DNA from: Phenylobacterium sp.
Lineage (GTDB): Bacteria; Pseudomonadota; Alphaproteobacteria; Caulobacterales; Caulobacteraceae
Direction of reading: 5' to 3'
DNA length: 64,000 nt
Assembly (NCBI RefSeq): GCF_030680185.1
Contig: NZ_JAUXVZ010000011.1
Span: 62,001-126,000 of the forward strand
Shown here: positions 49,504 to 58,832 of the stretch, piece after piece
Layout of the letters: each line of letters begins with the position of its first letter
Numbering within the stretch: the stretch's first letter is position 1
Translations under genes and position numbers: made by a program
Notes under the pieces: model-generated
What the model saw: only the letters and a program-made list of their open reading frames with translations
Told to the model about the DNA's origin: nothing
Database searches by the model: none

Positions 49504-49532
49504 GCAGACCCGGCGCTCGCCGCCGGGTCTGC
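49504..49532. terminator. convergent hairpin between the OYE and SMP-30 genes
   Basis: GCAGACCCGGCG pairs perfectly over 12 bases with CGCCGGGTCTGC around a five-base loop. It lies between two convergent genes (stops at 49482 and 49546). No T run follows in either direction, so it may act as a two-way barrier or protect 3' ends. Confidence 0.65.
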
Positions 49533-49545
49533 AGAACCTCGATGA

Positions 49546-50457
49546 TCAGGCGTTGTAGTTGAGCTTGAGGCCCGGCCGGGGCCAGCGGGCTTTGTAGAGC
49601 CTGCCGGTGGACGAGGCGGTGATCCAGGCGTCTCGCATGTCGGCGCCGCCGAAGCAGATGTTGGTCACGATCATGTCGGGCACTTCGAAGTGCTCCGTTT
49701 CCCCCGAGGGGTCGAAGGCGGTGACGCCGCCATTGATGATGGTCGCCACGCAGACCTTGCCGCCGGCCTCCACCGCCAGGCTGTCCAGCAACTGGTAGCC
49801 GGGCAGGTTGGCCACCACCCGGCCAGGCCCGAAGCCCGCCTGCGCCTTGAGCAGGCCCGGGGCCTCGATATCGAACGCCCAGAGCCGGCCAAGCTGGGTG
49901 TCGGCCAGATAGACCACGTCTTCGTCCGGGGAGAGGCCGACCCCGTTGGGCGAGATGAGATGGTCCCGCAGCCGGGTCACGTGGCTGCCGTCGGCCTTGG
50001 CGTAGTAGAGCGCCCCGTACTTGCGGCCCTCGGGCGTGGAGCAGCCGTGATCGCTGAACCAGAAGCCCCCCTGCCGGTCGAAAACCAGATCGTTGGGGCC
50101 GACGAACGGGCGGCCGTCACAGCTCTCATAGAGGGTGGTGAGCTCGCCGGTCTTCAGGTCGTAGCGCTGGATCATCCCGCCCTTATGGCTGGGCGGCGTC
50201 GGGCCGGGGATGGTCAGGCCGTCCTGCTGCGGCCAGGTGAAGGATCCGCCATTGTTGGTGATGTAGATCGCCCCGTCCGGGCCGATGGCCGCGCCATTGG
50301 GACCGCCGCCGGTCTCCACCAGGGTCTCGCGGCGTCCGTCAGGGGTGATGCGCGACAGGCGCTGGGCCTTGATCTCGGTCAGCACCACCGAGCCGTCGGC
50401 CATGGCGATCGGGCCTTCGGGAAATTCCAGGCCTTCGCAGACCAGTTCGATGTCCAT
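49546..50457 (-). CDS. SMP-30/gluconolactonase family protein
   Basis: 303 residues, a six-bladed propeller: EGLEFPEGPIAMADGSVVL at the start (the glutamate is a metal ligand), GGPNGAAIGPDGAIYITNNGG, GPNDLVFDRQGGFWFSDHG and SPNGVGLSPDEDVVYLADT, all metal-site loops. Such enzymes hydrolyse sugar lactones or related esters with Ca or Zn. AGGAGG precedes the ATG at 50457. The neighbouring OYE gene is convergent, so it is not part of the same operon. Confidence 0.92.
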   Translation of the reverse strand: MDIELVCEGLEFPEGPIAMADGSVVLTEIKAQRLSRITPDGRRETLVETGGGPNGAAIGPDGAIYITNNGGSFTWPQQDGLTIPGPTPPSHKGGMIQRYDLKTGELTTLYESCDGRPFVGPNDLVFDRQGGFWFSDHGCSTPEGRKYGALYYAKADGSHVTRLRDHLISPNGVGLSPDEDVVYLADTQLGRLWAFDIEAPGLLKAQAGFGPGRVVANLPGYQLLDSLAVEAGGKVCVATIINGGVTAFDPSGETEHFEVPDMIVTNICFGGADMRDAWITASSTGRLYKARWPRPGLKLNYNA

Positions 50458-50533
50458 GAGCGTCCTCCTCGTTTCTGTTTGAGGAAGAGTATGGCCGGCG
50501 CCGTGGCGTAAGGACCAGGGGGCTGCCAGGGCC

Positions 50534-51052
50534 TCAGCGGCGCTCGAGCACCCGCAGCACGAACGGATACTCGTCGTCCTCGCCGGCGGGATGGCGAACG
50601 GCGCTGACCTCGGTCCAGGCGGCCTCGTCGAAGGGGGCCAGGACCACGTCGCCCTCCACCTCGGCCTCCACCTCGGTCAGATAGATGCGCTGGGCGCGGG
50701 GCAGGGCCAGGGCGAACAGGGAGGCGCCGCCGATCACGCAGACCTCCTCGGCCCCGTCATCCTCGGCCATCTCCCGGCCAATCTGCACCGCCTCAGTGAA
50801 GTCTTCGCACACCAGGGCGTCCCGGGGCGCGAACGAACCGTCGCGGCTGAGCACGATGTTGGTGCGGCCGGGCAGGGGCTTCTTGGGCAGGCTGTCCCAG
50901 GTCTTGCGGCCCATGATCACCGGCTTACCGAGCGTCAGGGCGCGGAAATTGACCAGGTCGGTCTTCAGCCGCCAGGGCAGGCCCCCGTCGCGGCCGATGA
51001 CGCCGTTGCGGGCGCGGGCGATGGGACCGGCGGTGAGGAGGATGCGAGCCAT
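50534..51052 (-). CDS. folA: dihydrofolate reductase
   Basis: 172 residues. The substrate loop GVIGRDGGLPWRLKTDLVNF (Asp in place), the NADPH site GKPVIMGRKTWDSLP and the second NADP loop VCVIGGASLFALAL identify FolA, which reduces dihydrofolate to tetrahydrofolate. It lies downstream of thyA on the same strand, separated by a VOC gene and a two-hairpin repeat. ThyA produces the dihydrofolate that FolA recycles. The repeat ends nine bases upstream of the ATG, so it may influence expression. Confidence 0.95.
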   Translation of the reverse strand: MARILLTAGPIARARNGVIGRDGGLPWRLKTDLVNFRALTLGKPVIMGRKTWDSLPKKPLPGRTNIVLSRDGSFAPRDALVCEDFTEAVQIGREMAEDDGAEEVCVIGGASLFALALPRAQRIYLTEVEAEVEGDVVLAPFDEAAWTEVSAVRHPAGEDDEYPFVLRVLERR

Positions 51053-51061
51053 GCACCGGAC

Positions 51062-51176
51062 CTAGAGCATGATGCGATCCGACGAAACCGTCTGATCGTT
51101 GAACCGTGCTCTAGACTCCACAGTTTGAGCGCGTTTCATCCGTAAAAGCCGGACGCCACTTTTACGGAACGCGCTC
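51062..51176. repeat. two-hairpin intergenic repeat, copy 2 (inverted)
   Basis: Read on the minus strand it starts with outer arms GAGCGCGTT/AACGCGCTC and inner arms TCCGTAAAAG/CTTTTACGGA, then a second hairpin with outer arms TAGAGCA/TGCTCTA and inner arms GATCAGACG/CGTCGGATC. It aligns over its whole length with 16880-16995 but in the opposite orientation. Stem positions that differ change on both sides so that pairing stays. It lies between the VOC gene and folA. Confidence 0.85.
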
Positions 51177-51204
51177 CCGCCGACCCCTGGCCCGCAGGGA
51201 AGCC

Positions 51205-51609
51205 TCAGGCCGCCGCCTCGCCGGACATGTCCATATGCATGACTTCCCAGACGTGGCCGTCGGGGTCCTGGAAGCTCACGCCATACATGGGCCCCATGTC
51301 GATGGCCGGAAGCCAGGGCTTGCCGCCGGCGGCCATGGCCTTGGCCAGCAGGCTGTCCACCTCTTCACGGCTGTCGGCCGACAGGCAGGTCAGCACCTCG
51401 GTGGCCTTGTGGGCGTCGCTGATCTCGCCCTTGATGAAGGTCCGGAACTTGTCGTGGGTCATGACCATGACGAAGACGTTCTCGTCGATGACGATGCAGG
51501 CAGCGGTCTCATCGCTGAAATCCGGATTGTGGCCGAATCCCAGGGCGGCGAAGAAGGCTTTTGAGGCTTCCACGTCGCGCACGGGCAGGTTGACGAAGAT
51601 CATGCGCAT
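51205..51609 (-). CDS. VOC-family (glyoxalase/bleomycin-resistance-like) protein
   Basis: 134 residues from ATG 51609, seven bases after GGAG; an ATG two codons later (51603) is also possible. One VOC module pair: MIFVNLPVRDVEASKAFFAALGF at the start and SFQDPDGHVWEVMHMDM near the end, where the metal-binding Glu and His lie. The family includes metal-dependent isomerases, dioxygenases and resistance proteins, so the reaction is unknown. It is between thyA and folA on the same strand and may be cotranscribed. Confidence 0.88.
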   Translation of the reverse strand: MRMIFVNLPVRDVEASKAFFAALGFGHNPDFSDETAACIVIDENVFVMVMTHDKFRTFIKGEISDAHKATEVLTCLSADSREEVDSLLAKAMAAGGKPWLPAIDMGPMYGVSFQDPDGHVWEVMHMDMSGEAAA

Positions 51610-51732
51610 GGGGGGTCTCCAACAGGGTTCGTGCTGAGGACGTCCGGCGTCCGCCGAACCCGACATGTGCGCCTGATAATATCGGTCGGGCCCGCAGCGG
51701 GGTGGGCCGGACCGCGCAGACCAGACCCGAAC

Positions 51733-52569
51733 CTAGACGGCGATGGGCGCGGCGATCTTGTCGTGGGCCTTGTAGCCGGTGACCTTGAAGTCCTCGTAGT
51801 CGAAGGAAAACAGGTCGCGTTTGTCGGCGATGGTCAGGGTCGGGAAGGGGTAGGGCTCCCGCGTCAGCTGCTCGCGGGCCTGGTCCAGGTGGTTCAGATA
51901 CAGGTGGGCGTCGCCGAGTGTGTGGACGAATTCCCCCGGCTCGAGCCCCGTCACCTTGGCCACCATCTGGGTCAGCAGGGCATAGCTGGCGATGTTGAAC
52001 GGCACGCCCAGGAACACGTCGGCCGAACGCTGGTAGAGCTGGCAGGACAGCTTGCCGTCGGCCACGAAGAACTGGAACAGGCAGTGGCAGGGCGGCAGGG
52101 CCATGTCGTCCACATCGGCCGGGTTCCAGGCGCTGACAATATGCCGGCGCGAGTGCGGCGTGGTCTTCAGGCTCTCGACCACATTGGCCATCTGGTCGAT
52201 CACCCGGCCGTCCGGCGCGGTCCAGGATCGCCACTGCTTGCCATAGACCGGGCCAAGCTCGCCGTCGGCGTTGGCCCATTCGTCCCAGATACTGACGCCC
52301 CGTTCCTGCAGCCAGCCGACATTGGTGTCGCCGCGCAGGAACCACAGCAGTTCCAGGATGATCGACTTGCGGTGCAGCTTCTTGGTGGTCAGCAGCGGAA
52401 AGCCCTGGGCCAGGTCGAACCGCATCTGGCGGCCGAACACGCCCAGCGTACCTGTCCCCGTCCGATCGCCCCGCTGGACGCCGGTCGCCAGGATGTCGGC
52501 CAGCAGGTCGAGATACTGCCGCTCCGGATGATCGGCGCGGGACGATGGCGGCGGGACGTGAGCGTTCAC
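51733..52569 (-). CDS. thyA: thymidylate synthase
   Basis: 278 residues from GTG 52569. Catalytic Cys is in [13 protein letters not shown], the nucleotide-binding [19 protein letters not shown] segment follows, and [19 protein letters not shown] and the [12 protein letters not shown] helix fit ThyA. The enzyme methylates dUMP with 5,10-methylene-THF, giving dTMP and dihydrofolate. About 15 extra N-terminal residues precede the conserved core, so translation might start later. It is the first gene of a thyA-VOC-folA set. Confidence 0.95.
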   Translation of the reverse strand: MNAHVPPPSSRADHPERQYLDLLADILATGVQRGDRTGTGTLGVFGRQMRFDLAQGFPLLTTKKLHRKSIILELLWFLRGDTNVGWLQERGVSIWDEWANADGELGPVYGKQWRSWTAPDGRVIDQMANVVESLKTTPHSRRHIVSAWNPADVDDMALPPCHCLFQFFVADGKLSCQLYQRSADVFLGVPFNIASYALLTQMVAKVTGLEPGEFVHTLGDAHLYLNHLDQAREQLTREPYPFPTLTIADKRDLFSFDYEDFKVTGYKAHDKIAAPIAV

Positions 52570-52677
52570 GGGCGAGCTTTCAGATCAGCGTCAGACGACG
52601 AGCCTCCCATGATTCGCCCAAGGCCTGGCCGGACGGCAAGGCCCGACCTCCGTCCATCCACAGCTCCCTCGCCGCGT

Positions 52678-53232
52678 TCAGCCCGCGAAGCCGCCCTCGT
52701 CGAGGAAGGCCTGCTCGCTGGGGGTCGTGCGGCGACCCAGGGCGGCGTTGCGGTGGGGGAAGCGCCCGAAGCGGACGATGATGTCCCGGTGCAGTTCGGC
52801 CCACTTCAGGGTGTCGGCGTCGCCGACGGCCTCATGGTGGGCGGCGCACAGGCGCACGGCCTCGTCCTGGTCTCCCATGTCCTCGGAATGCTCATAGGGA
52901 AGATAGAAGAACGGGCGCAGCTGCGCCTCGACAGCCTGGTCGTGGCCGGCCGAAATGGCGGCCCGCGCGATGAGACGCGCCTTGCCGTCGGTGGCGAAGG
53001 CGTGGCCGGAGTCCCGGAAGATGTTGCGGGGGATCTGGTCGAGGAGGATCAGCAGGGCCAGGGCGCCGACGGCGTCCTCGGCCCAGCCGTCGAGCTCGCC
53101 CCGGGCGGCGGCGTGGTGAGCGGCCTCGAAGTCGCGCGCCAGAGCCCGGTCAAAGGCCTCGTCCTTGGCGAACCACTTGGCCGGCCCGGCCTCCCGCCAG
53201 GTGTCGACCACCTGTTTGGCTGTCACGTCCAT
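52678..53232 (-). CDS. DUF924 family protein
   Basis: 184 residues from ATG 53232; the frame stays open upstream but that part looks non-coding. Family motifs are VVDTWREAGPAKWFAKDEAFD, ALLILLDQIPRNIFRDSGHAFATD and FFYLPYEHSEDMGDQDEAVRL. The fold is all-helical and TPR-like; function is unknown. The gene is on the same strand as thyA, upstream of it, and diverges from ilvC. Confidence 0.88.
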   Translation of the reverse strand: MDVTAKQVVDTWREAGPAKWFAKDEAFDRALARDFEAAHHAAARGELDGWAEDAVGALALLILLDQIPRNIFRDSGHAFATDGKARLIARAAISAGHDQAVEAQLRPFFYLPYEHSEDMGDQDEAVRLCAAHHEAVGDADTLKWAELHRDIIVRFGRFPHRNAALGRRTTPSEQAFLDEGGFAG

Positions 53233-53335
53233 GGGGCTTCTCCAGTGTGGCTGGGGAGTGTCGGTGCGCCGGGCTTTCGACGCAAGCGGCCTTGAAGATG
53301 CAAAGAGAGCGCCCGCGTGACGTTGCGCCGCTTGA

Positions 53336-54445
<1,110 letters not shown>

Positions 54446-54483
54446 GCGCCGGCTCGGGCCACGGCCTGGACTTTATCGAGAAG

Positions 54484-54514
54484 AGCCCTCTTCCGTTCCG
54501 GGAGAGGGCTTTTT
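54484..54514 (+). terminator. intrinsic terminator of ilvC
   Basis: AGCCCTCT (54484-54491) pairs with AGAGGGCT (54503-54510) and is followed by a run of T residues. It lies about 40 bases after the ilvC stop and 10 bases before the convergent peptidase stop. Confidence 0.85.
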
Positions 54515-54523
54515 CGTGGGCCG

Positions 54524-55228
54524 TTAGTCGGCGGTGGTCTCGACCGCCTTGTAGCGGGCGACGATCACGTCGGACGCGTCGAAACGCTCTTTGGCCTGGG
54601 CCTTGGTCCTGGCCAGTTCCAGGTGCACGTGATCGGTCATGCCGCCGGGATAGCGGGTCTGCAGGGTGCGCGCCTTGCCGATGGGCGCGCCCAGGGCGAC
54701 CACCTGTCCCTCTTTCACATCCGGATCGATGTAGAAGACGCGGGCCTCATAGCCGAGGGCCGGATTGGTGATCTCGACGAATTTCAGGCCAGGATCGCTG
54801 GCATAGGCCACGCCGATCTTGGTCACATAGCCAGAGATGGGCGCCTTGATGGTCTGGCCGGCCTCGGCGGTGTAGTCGACGCCCTCGTGGTGGCGGTGGC
54901 CGCCATCTCGCGAGGCGCCGAACGCGCCCGAGCCATAGGCGTCGAAGGTGCGCGGAGCCTGGCCCGTGGGATTGATGAAGTCGGCCGCGCCGTCGCCGTC
55001 CACATCGCGCCCTTCCCAGACAAGCTGGCGCGTGACCACGGGTTTGATGACGGGGCGGGGCCCGCGCATGGCGTCGAAGAGCGGCGCGGTGGCCTGAGCC
55101 TGGGACAGTTTCTGAACGATGCCGCCGGCGTTGGCCATGGCGCTGGTGGCCATGGTGGCGCAGAGCGTTGCGGCGGTGAGGGCGAACAGGCGGGTGGCCA
55201 CGAAGCGCCCGTCCATGCGGGCGACCAT
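54524..55228 (-). CDS. M23-family (LytM-type) peptidase
   Basis: 234 residues from ATG 55228 (ATG 55216 is also possible). A signal peptide (FALTAATLCATMATSAMA) is followed by a single M23 domain with the zinc ligands in HHEGVDY and HVHLEL; the first histidine pair and Asp are intact. LytM domains cut or regulate peptidoglycan. The domain sits at the C terminus with no SH3 or coiled-coil part, so it may be a free endopeptidase rather than a divisome activator like EnvC. Calcium-binding-like DVDGDGAADF occurs at about residue 80. Confidence 0.87.
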   Translation of the reverse strand: MVARMDGRFVATRLFALTAATLCATMATSAMANAGGIVQKLSQAQATAPLFDAMRGPRPVIKPVVTRQLVWEGRDVDGDGAADFINPTGQAPRTFDAYGSGAFGASRDGGHRHHEGVDYTAEAGQTIKAPISGYVTKIGVAYASDPGLKFVEITNPALGYEARVFYIDPDVKEGQVVALGAPIGKARTLQTRYPGGMTDHVHLELARTKAQAKERFDASDVIVARYKAVETTAD

Positions 55229-55438
55229 CAGGTCAAGCGTCTTCAAACGTCTCGGTCTCTTTGATGCAGGCCCCAGGGAACTCGGGGCGAATTGATTTGT
55301 TATTGAGGCGAGGCTAGGGCCACCCAAGGGGGCGGCTCTGAGCCAGCCATGTCGCGCGTCTGCAGACTATAGGCCGCGAATGGGGCGCCCATGCGGCGCG
55401 TTGTCCCGTGGATTCAATCCCTTATGGTCACGCTTGCT

Positions 55439-56206
55439 CTAGAGCCAGGGCAGGTCCGCTTCGCCGCGCAGGACCGCCTCCGCCTCGACCGTGTGCTTGC
55501 TCGCCCCGTCCCGCGGATGGAGCACCAGCGCCGGCAGCAGGCGTAGCGGCGCCTTCCCGGTCTTGATCGCGCGCACGATCACCCGCTTGGCCGGGGCGTC
55601 GGCGAACGGATGGATGGGCCGCACCTGGAATGAGCCGGCGCTCTGGCCCAGCCCTGAGAGAATGTCGGCCAGACGGTCGGCCCGATGGATCAGGGTGATG
55701 CTGCCCCCCTCGCGAACCGCCTTCAGCAGGAAGGTCGTCCATGTCGCAAGGCCGCCCTCGGCCATCCAGGCCCCGCGTTTCTCCGCCATGGGCGCGCGCA
55801 GGGCTGTGGGGTCGTCGAAGAAGGGCGGATTGGACATCGCTGCGTCAAAGGTCGGCAGGCCCAGGGCGGCGAACCCGGCATTGATATCGCCGCTGATCGC
55901 CTCGACGCGGTCGGCCAGGTTGTTGAGCGTGGCGTTCTCGCGGGCCAGGGTCAGGGCCTCGGCGTCCCGCTCGATCCCTGTGAAGCGCGCGTCGGCCTGG
56001 CGCATGGCGGCGGCCATCAGCACGGCGCCGGCGCCGCATCCGGCCTCGATCACCCGCGCGCCGGGCGCGGCGTCGCAGGCCGCCGCCAGCAGGGCTGCGT
56101 CGAGCCCCGCACGATAGCCTCGGCTGGGTTGACGCAGGATCACACGGCCATCCAGGAGGCGGTTCTCCGTGGGTGGTTCGATCGGGACGGCGGGGAGCTC
56201 GGACAT
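55439..56206 (-). CDS. N6-adenine methyltransferase of the TrmN6/YfiC type
   Basis: 255 residues from ATG 56206 (MSELPAVPIEPP). Class I SAM methyltransferase with motif I VIEAGCGAGAVLMA and motif IV NPPF (MSNPPFF), the signature of enzymes that methylate exocyclic amines of adenine or guanine. The start LLDGRVILRQPSRGYRAGLDAALLA matches the TrmN6 (tRNA1Val adenine-37) subfamily in alphaproteobacteria. Substrate by homology only. It diverges from the polyprenyl synthase gene. Confidence 0.83.
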   Translation of the reverse strand: MSELPAVPIEPPTENRLLDGRVILRQPSRGYRAGLDAALLAAACDAAPGARVIEAGCGAGAVLMAAAMRQADARFTGIERDAEALTLARENATLNNLADRVEAISGDINAGFAALGLPTFDAAMSNPPFFDDPTALRAPMAEKRGAWMAEGGLATWTTFLLKAVREGGSITLIHRADRLADILSGLGQSAGSFQVRPIHPFADAPAKRVIVRAIKTGKAPLRLLPALVLHPRDGASKHTVEAEAVLRGEADLPWL

Positions 56207-56313
56207 GAGCGGCTCCAGATGCGCGGGCGCGCCTTGACCGCCCCCTATCGCGTGACCATTGTCCGGACGCAACGGCGGCCCCGCAATGGGTCGTCCCATT
56301 TGGAGACCTTGTC

Positions 56314-57324
56314 GTGGACGCCGCCGCCGCAGACCCCCGGGCCAAGCCGGTCAGCCTAGATCATCTGCTGAAGCTCGCGGCCACGGACATGGCCGGGGTG
56401 GACAGCCTGATCCGCGACCGGATGCAGAGCCCCGTCTCGGTGATCCCGGCCCTGGCCGAGCACCTGATCGGCGGCTCGGCCAAACGCCTTCGCCCCCTGT
56501 TGACCGTGGCCGCCGCCCGCCTGGCCGGCTCGACCGAAGACCACTGCCGGAAGTTGGCGGCCGCGGTGGAGTTCATCCACACCGCGACCCTCCTGCATGA
56601 CGACGTGGTGGATTCATCGGAGCTGCGCCGCGGCAAGGTGGCGGCGCATCTGATCTGGGGCGCGCCGTCCAGCGTCCTGGTGGGAGACTTCCTGTTCGCC
56701 CGGGCCTTCGAGCTGATGGTCGAGACCGGCTCCATGTCGGCCCTGGAGATCCTGGCCCGCGCCAGCCGGGTGATCGCCGAAGGCGAAGTGTTGCAGCTCA
56801 CCCGCGCCCACGATCTGGACCTGGACGAGGCGGTCTATCTGCAGATCATCAAGGCCAAGACCGCCGAGCTGTTCGCCGCCGCGGCGGAGGCCGGGGGCGT
56901 CTGCGCCGGCGCCTCGCCCGAGCGCGCCGCGGCCCTGCGTCGCTACGGCCAGGAACTGGGCCTGGCCTTCCAGCTGGTCGACGACGCCCTGGACTATTCC
57001 GGCGCCAGCGACACCCTGGGCAAGAACCCGGGCGACGATTTCCGGGAAGGCAAGGCGACGCTGCCTCTGATCCTGGCGATCAAGCGCACCGGCGCCCAGG
57101 AGCGGACCTTCTGGATGCGCACCGTAGACGCCCGGGAGCAGACCGAGGCCGACTTCGAACGGGCCCGCACCCTGGTCCAGGACTCCGGCGCCCTTGAGGT
57201 CACCCTTGAGACGGCTGCCGGCTATGCCGAGAGCGCCAAGGCCGCTCTGGCGGTCTTTCCCGCCAGCGACTGGCGCGCGGCCATGGAAGATCTCGCCGAC
57301 TTCGCCGTGGCCCGCCGCAGCTAG
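56314..57324 (+). CDS. trans-polyprenyl diphosphate synthase (octaprenyl/decaprenyl type)
   Basis: 336 residues from GTG 56314, after TTGGAGACC. First Asp-rich motif LLHDDVVDSSELRRG (DDxxD) and second motif LVDDALDYSG with the usual spacing, plus GGSAKRLRPLL near the start. It builds the polyprenyl chain of ubiquinone; chain length is set by residues before the first motif (here AAVEFIHTATL, small residues, so a long product such as C45-C50 is likely). It diverges from the methyltransferase gene and ends 15 bases before a convergent lipoprotein gene. Confidence 0.92.
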   Translation: MDAAAADPRAKPVSLDHLLKLAATDMAGVDSLIRDRMQSPVSVIPALAEHLIGGSAKRLRPLLTVAAARLAGSTEDHCRKLAAAVEFIHTATLLHDDVVDSSELRRGKVAAHLIWGAPSSVLVGDFLFARAFELMVETGSMSALEILARASRVIAEGEVLQLTRAHDLDLDEAVYLQIIKAKTAELFAAAAEAGGVCAGASPERAAALRRYGQELGLAFQLVDDALDYSGASDTLGKNPGDDFREGKATLPLILAIKRTGAQERTFWMRTVDAREQTEADFERARTLVQDSGALEVTLETAAGYAESAKAALAVFPASDWRAAMEDLADFAVARRS

Positions 57325-57339
57325 GCGCGCAGGTTTAAG

Positions 57340-57945
57340 TCAGCTTCCAGCGCCTGCCATATCCAGCAGGTTCAGGCGAATCCCGCCCGGCAGCTCCATG
57401 TCGCCGGGGCGGAAGCCTTCGGGGCAGGCGCCCTGCCAGGCGCTCTCGATATTGACCTCGCGGGTCCCGTTCATCTGCGGCGCCTCGGCGCCCACGGTCG
57501 AACTCTGCGCCTTGACGACGTAGCGCGTGTCGAAGTCGCCGGTCGCGACGCCAGAGGTGGTGGTCTTGCCGCCTGAGCCCATGTCGCAGACCGAGGAAAA
57601 CTGCCAGCCCCCGTCGGCCCGGCGGGTGACGAGGTTCTTCTCGCAGCCCTCAGTGGTGGCCTGCTGACCCCACCAGCCCAGCCGCTGCTCCAGGGCCTCG
57701 TCGATACAGATGCGGCTCACCTGGACCATGCCTTCGGTGGAGACGCGCTGCTCCCAGAGGCCGGGCTTGCGCTGGGGCGCAGCCGGCGCCGTGGCTTGAT
57801 CGCTGGCCGCAGAGCCCGGCTCCGCAGGTCCGGCGGCTTCGGACGCCGGTTCCTGCGCCCCGTCGCCATTGCGGTTACAGGCGGTCAGGGCCAGCACAGC
57901 GAGGCCGACGCCCATCATAGTTGAAAGCCTGCGCATCTTTCCCAT
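57340..57945 (-). CDS. DUF3617-family lipoprotein
   Basis: 201 residues from ATG 57945 (ATG 57936 also possible); the frame upstream is open but lacks a signal. A lipobox LALTAC follows a short hydrophobic signal, then a Ser/Ala/Glu-rich linker. The core KPGLWEQRVSTEGMVQ, SRICIDEALEQ, FSSVCDMGSGGKTTTSG and the C-terminal GACPEGFRPGDM match DUF3617, periplasmic proteins of unknown role with conserved cysteines. It is convergent with the polyprenyl synthase gene. Confidence 0.82.
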   Translation of the reverse strand: MGKMRRLSTMMGVGLAVLALTACNRNGDGAQEPASEAAGPAEPGSAASDQATAPAAPQRKPGLWEQRVSTEGMVQVSRICIDEALEQRLGWWGQQATTEGCEKNLVTRRADGGWQFSSVCDMGSGGKTTTSGVATGDFDTRYVVKAQSSTVGAEAPQMNGTREVNIESAWQGACPEGFRPGDMELPGGIRLNLLDMAGAGS

Positions 57946-58018
57946 CTCCCCTGAAGCCGCCATCGTCCCAGGCTTAGCCGGGATCGAAACCGGGGTTAAG
58001 TCCGTTTGGGAGGGCATG

Positions 58019-58291
58019 ATGAGCCAACTGAGAAACAATACCGAGGCCGCCCGCTACGAAATGGACGAGCAGGGCGAGACCTCCTGGGCCGACTATCGCC
58101 TGCAGGGCGAGCGGCTCTATATCGACCATGTGGAAAGTCCGCCGGCCCTTCGGGGCACGGGCGCCGCGGGACGCCTTATGAAGGCGCTGGCGCAGGACGC
58201 CCGGGATCGGGGCCTGAAGATCACCCCGATCTGCGGCTATGCCTCGGCCTGGCTGCGCCGCAGCCCTGAGTTCAAGGACCTGGTGTCATGA
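58019..58291 (+). CDS. small GNAT-family N-acetyltransferase-like protein (COG2388 type)
   Basis: 90 residues from ATG 58019, well spaced from GGGAGGG; ATG 58016 gives one more residue. It is a minimal acetyltransferase module: RYEMDEQGETSWADYRL, then IDHVESPPALRGTGAAGRLM, which carries the acetyl-CoA-binding loop (RGTGAAG), and ICGYASAWLRRSPEF. The family (YjdJ/Gtt-like) has unknown substrates. Its stop overlaps the next start by four bases. Confidence 0.85.
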   Translation: MSQLRNNTEAARYEMDEQGETSWADYRLQGERLYIDHVESPPALRGTGAAGRLMKALAQDARDRGLKITPICGYASAWLRRSPEFKDLVS

Positions 58292-58452
58292 GTGATAAGG
58301 ACAGACCCGCAGATCCCCCGCGGGAGCCCGGCTCGGACGCCGATCAGCGTCGCCGAGACCTCGAAAACAACCCGGCCCTCAGCCCGGTGGGACCGCAGGG
58401 CGGGGCGGCTATCGCCCCACTGCGCCGGAAGGCCGAAGACAAGGGCGACTGA
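58288..58452 (+). CDS. small hypothetical protein coupled to the GNAT gene
   Basis: 54 residues, too short for a length-filtered gene call. The ATG overlaps the GNAT stop (ATGA). The product is hydrophilic and Pro/Arg/Asp-rich (MSDKDRPADPPREP at the start, LRRKAEDKGD at the end) and likely disordered. A perfect 16-base tandem duplication covers its stop codon. A terminator follows at 58478. Coupling and clean termination favour a real gene, but no homologue is known to me. Confidence 0.55.
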   Translation: MSDKDRPADPPREPGSDADQRRRDLENNPALSPVGPQGGAAIAPLRRKAEDKGD

Positions 58453-58470
58453 GAACAAGGGCGACTGAGA
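58439..58470. repeat. 16-base tandem duplication across a stop codon
   Basis: ACAAGGGCGACTGAGA occurs twice in direct succession (58439-58454 and 58455-58470). The first copy contains the stop codon of the 54-residue gene. It looks like a recent slippage event. Confidence 0.85.
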
Positions 58471-58477
58471 AACAGAA

Positions 58478-58504
58478 ACGGCCCTCCCATGACAGGAGGG
58501 CCGT
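58478..58504. terminator. bidirectional terminator between convergent genes
   Basis: ACGGCCCTCC pairs perfectly with GGAGGGCCGT around a seven-base loop. It is flanked by AAA on the left and TTTG on the right, so weak U tracts exist in both directions. It serves the GNAT operon and the convergent hypothetical gene. Confidence 0.8.
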
Positions 58505-58532
58505 TTGTCGTCGATCACCTAAGGCGTTCGCC

Positions 58533-58832
58533 CTAGCCGGCGCGGGCCATGATGGCTTCCAGAGCCTGAGCCTTGACCTCGGCGTCCTCTGTCAGGCGCC
58601 GGGCGATCTCGCGGACGCCGGGCGGATAGAACTCGCCGCCGCCGGCGATTTCGGCGCTCAGCCGCTCGACATCGTTAAGGGCCGCTTCAAGGGCGCGCAC
58701 ATGCTCGCCCACGAGGCTGCGGGCCTCCGCTTGCAGCCGGCGCACGCGCTCGGCCACCGCCGTATCTGAATTCGTCCGTTCGACAGTCGCCACCTTACCG
58801 CTGGCGGCCACCACACTGAGAGACGGTGACAT
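58533..58832 (-). CDS. small helical hypothetical protein
   Basis: 99 residues. After a short N terminus (MSPSLSVVAASGK) the protein is almost wholly helical with heptad-like spacing (AERVRRLQAEARSLVGEHVRALEAALNDVERL), so a coiled coil is likely. A second segment, YPPGVREIARRLTED, follows. No family is recognised. It is monocistronic and ends at the bidirectional terminator. Confidence 0.65.
   Translation of the reverse strand: MSPSLSVVAASGKVATVERTNSDTAVAERVRRLQAEARSLVGEHVRALEAALNDVERLSAEIAGGGEFYPPGVREIARRLTEDAEVKAQALEAIMARAG

Noticed and set aside
55425..55450. Possible third copy of the two-hairpin repeat at TTGCTCTAGAGCC
   Set aside because: Only the terminal CTCTAGAGC word is present; the inner stems and the rest of the repeat are missing.
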